From contig JAITSI010000076.1 of the NCBI GenBank assembly GCA_031287845.1, forward strand, positions 1-5,705: DNA of 5,705 nucleotides, written 5' to 3'. The notes under the pieces are model-generated. The model ran no database searches, was not told the DNA's origin, and saw nothing but the letters and a program-made list of their open reading frames with translations. The position numbers and the translations under genes were made by a program. Of this stretch, positions 5,022-5,705 are shown one piece after another; the first letter of the stretch is position 1, and every line of letters starts with the position of its first letter. This stretch comes from Puniceicoccales bacterium (GTDB lineage: Bacteria; Verrucomicrobiota; Verrucomicrobiia; Opitutales; JAIRLM01).

Positions 5022-5705
5022 TTAGTTGAGCTCGGCGGGCTTTGGACCCGCATGGCGAAGCAGTTTGTTCCACGCCTGCCTAACGGCCTCATTTTCACTT
5101 GCCCGGGCCGCAATTTTCTTATATAGTTCCCCGTGGGAATTCATTAATTGTCTCTCCCAAAGGATTTTAGAGGGCAACCGTTTTCGAAATAGTTTCAGCA
5201 CTCTAACCAGAACGTCGCCATACTTGCAGTATTGAAACAGGGGAAGAACAGGGTTATTTTCAGCACCGCTTAAACATGCTTCAAAATCATCCCTTGGCAG
5301 TATTTCCAATGCGTCCGCAATGCGTTTCCATTTGTTTTGACTTGTGTTCTCATCGCATTGCGACAAACATTGCAACAAAATGTTAAGTAATTGGCACATT
5401 TCTTGATTCCATTTATAAGGATGATTATCGATGGCAACAATCCTTTTATGTACTCTCATTTTTATCCGTAGTGGCATGTCAGCAAAAGTTTCCCACCAGT
5501 CCCCGTGGCGGGCGATTCCATAGGCAATCAGGCCAATGAGAGCCACGCAGCCGCAGGCAATGGCCATGGGCCAGAGGAATGTGAGTGGAACGAGGGCAGT
5601 TGCAAAAAAAAGAATCACCGTCACCACCGCTGCAGCTAGCGCCAGGGTCGTAGTTAGAATTCCAACGAATTGTGCAATTTTTCGCCCGGTTGGAATGCAC
5701 AACTT
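5022..5705 (-). CDS. Hypothetical protein with N-terminal two-helix membrane hairpin (5' end at or beyond window edge)
   Basis: I do not recognise this protein. From a possible TTG start at 5702 it is 226 residues, but the frame is open to the window edge, so the true start may lie outside. Residues about 12-36 and 40-64 are two long hydrophobic segments separated by a short turn (VPLTFLWP), followed by a basic stretch (LRIKMRVHKR, 78-87). The rest is a soluble, probably helical region of about 140 residues with several cysteines (C103, C112, C116, C143, C159) and charged segments. The part coding the soluble region is clearly more AT-rich than the conserved genes, suggesting foreign origin or weak selection. 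It converges on the repeat region with no partner gene visible. The hairpin layout recalls inclusion-membrane proteins of Chlamydiae only in general shape. Confidence 0.65.
   Translation of the reverse strand, partial: KLCIPTGRKIAQFVGILTTTLALAAAVVTVILFFATALVPLTFLWPMAIACGCVALIGLIAYGIARHGDWWETFADMPLRIKMRVHKRIVAIDNHPYKWNQEMCQLLNILLQCLSQCDENTSQNKWKRIADALEILPRDDFEACLSGAENNPVLPLFQYCKYGDVLVRVLKLFRKRLPSKILWERQLMNSHGELYKKIAARASENEAVRQAWNKLLRHAGPKPAELN

Overview
The window looks like chromosomal DNA from a GC-rich Gram-negative-type bacterium. It carries three recognisable housekeeping genes: mraY, atpB for an F-type ATP synthase, and nadK. It also carries a tRNA-Gly with an encoded CCA end and an unusually dense set of GC-rich repeats. 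Lineage cannot be settled from the sequence. The repeat-rich style and protein character would fit the Verrucomicrobiota/PVC area, but that is a weak guess.

Layout from left to right. Positions 1-191 hold the partial end of a GC-rich repeat element that abuts the stop codon of mraY (minus strand, 189-1208). A 404-base gene-free stretch follows, containing a weak interspersed repeat and a plausible promoter for tRNA-Gly(GCC) at 1613-1688. Downstream of the tRNA lies a degenerate tandem array of about eleven 17-bp units (1706-1892). Next come atpB (about 1995-2834) and nadK (2831-3634), overlapping by the four bases GTGA, so they are almost certainly co-transcribed and translationally coupled. 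Immediately after nadK, two related elements of about 0.6 kb lie head to tail (3632-4225 and 4224-4846). The right end (5022-5705, minus strand) holds a more AT-rich gene of unknown function, with a two-helix hydrophobic hairpin near its N-terminus. It is open to the window edge.

The main observation is that the GC-rich blocks are not random intergenic sequence. They form a MITE-like family with roughly 20-bp terminal inverted repeats beginning CTAGGG and apparently inserted at TA. All copies have the same polarity relative to their neighbouring gene, and they are built from small hairpins with constant GC stems and varying three-base loops. In both mraY and nadK the TAG stop codon lies exactly on the element border. 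This suggests that insertion into the TA of a native stop codon regenerates TAG, so the element settles harmlessly at gene ends and supplies the 3' UTR.

The three conserved genes do not form a pathway. MraY makes lipid I for peptidoglycan, AtpB is the proton-channel subunit of ATP synthase, and NadK makes NADP. Each sits outside its usual neighbourhood: no dcw genes flank mraY within the window, and atpB is followed by nadK instead of atpE.
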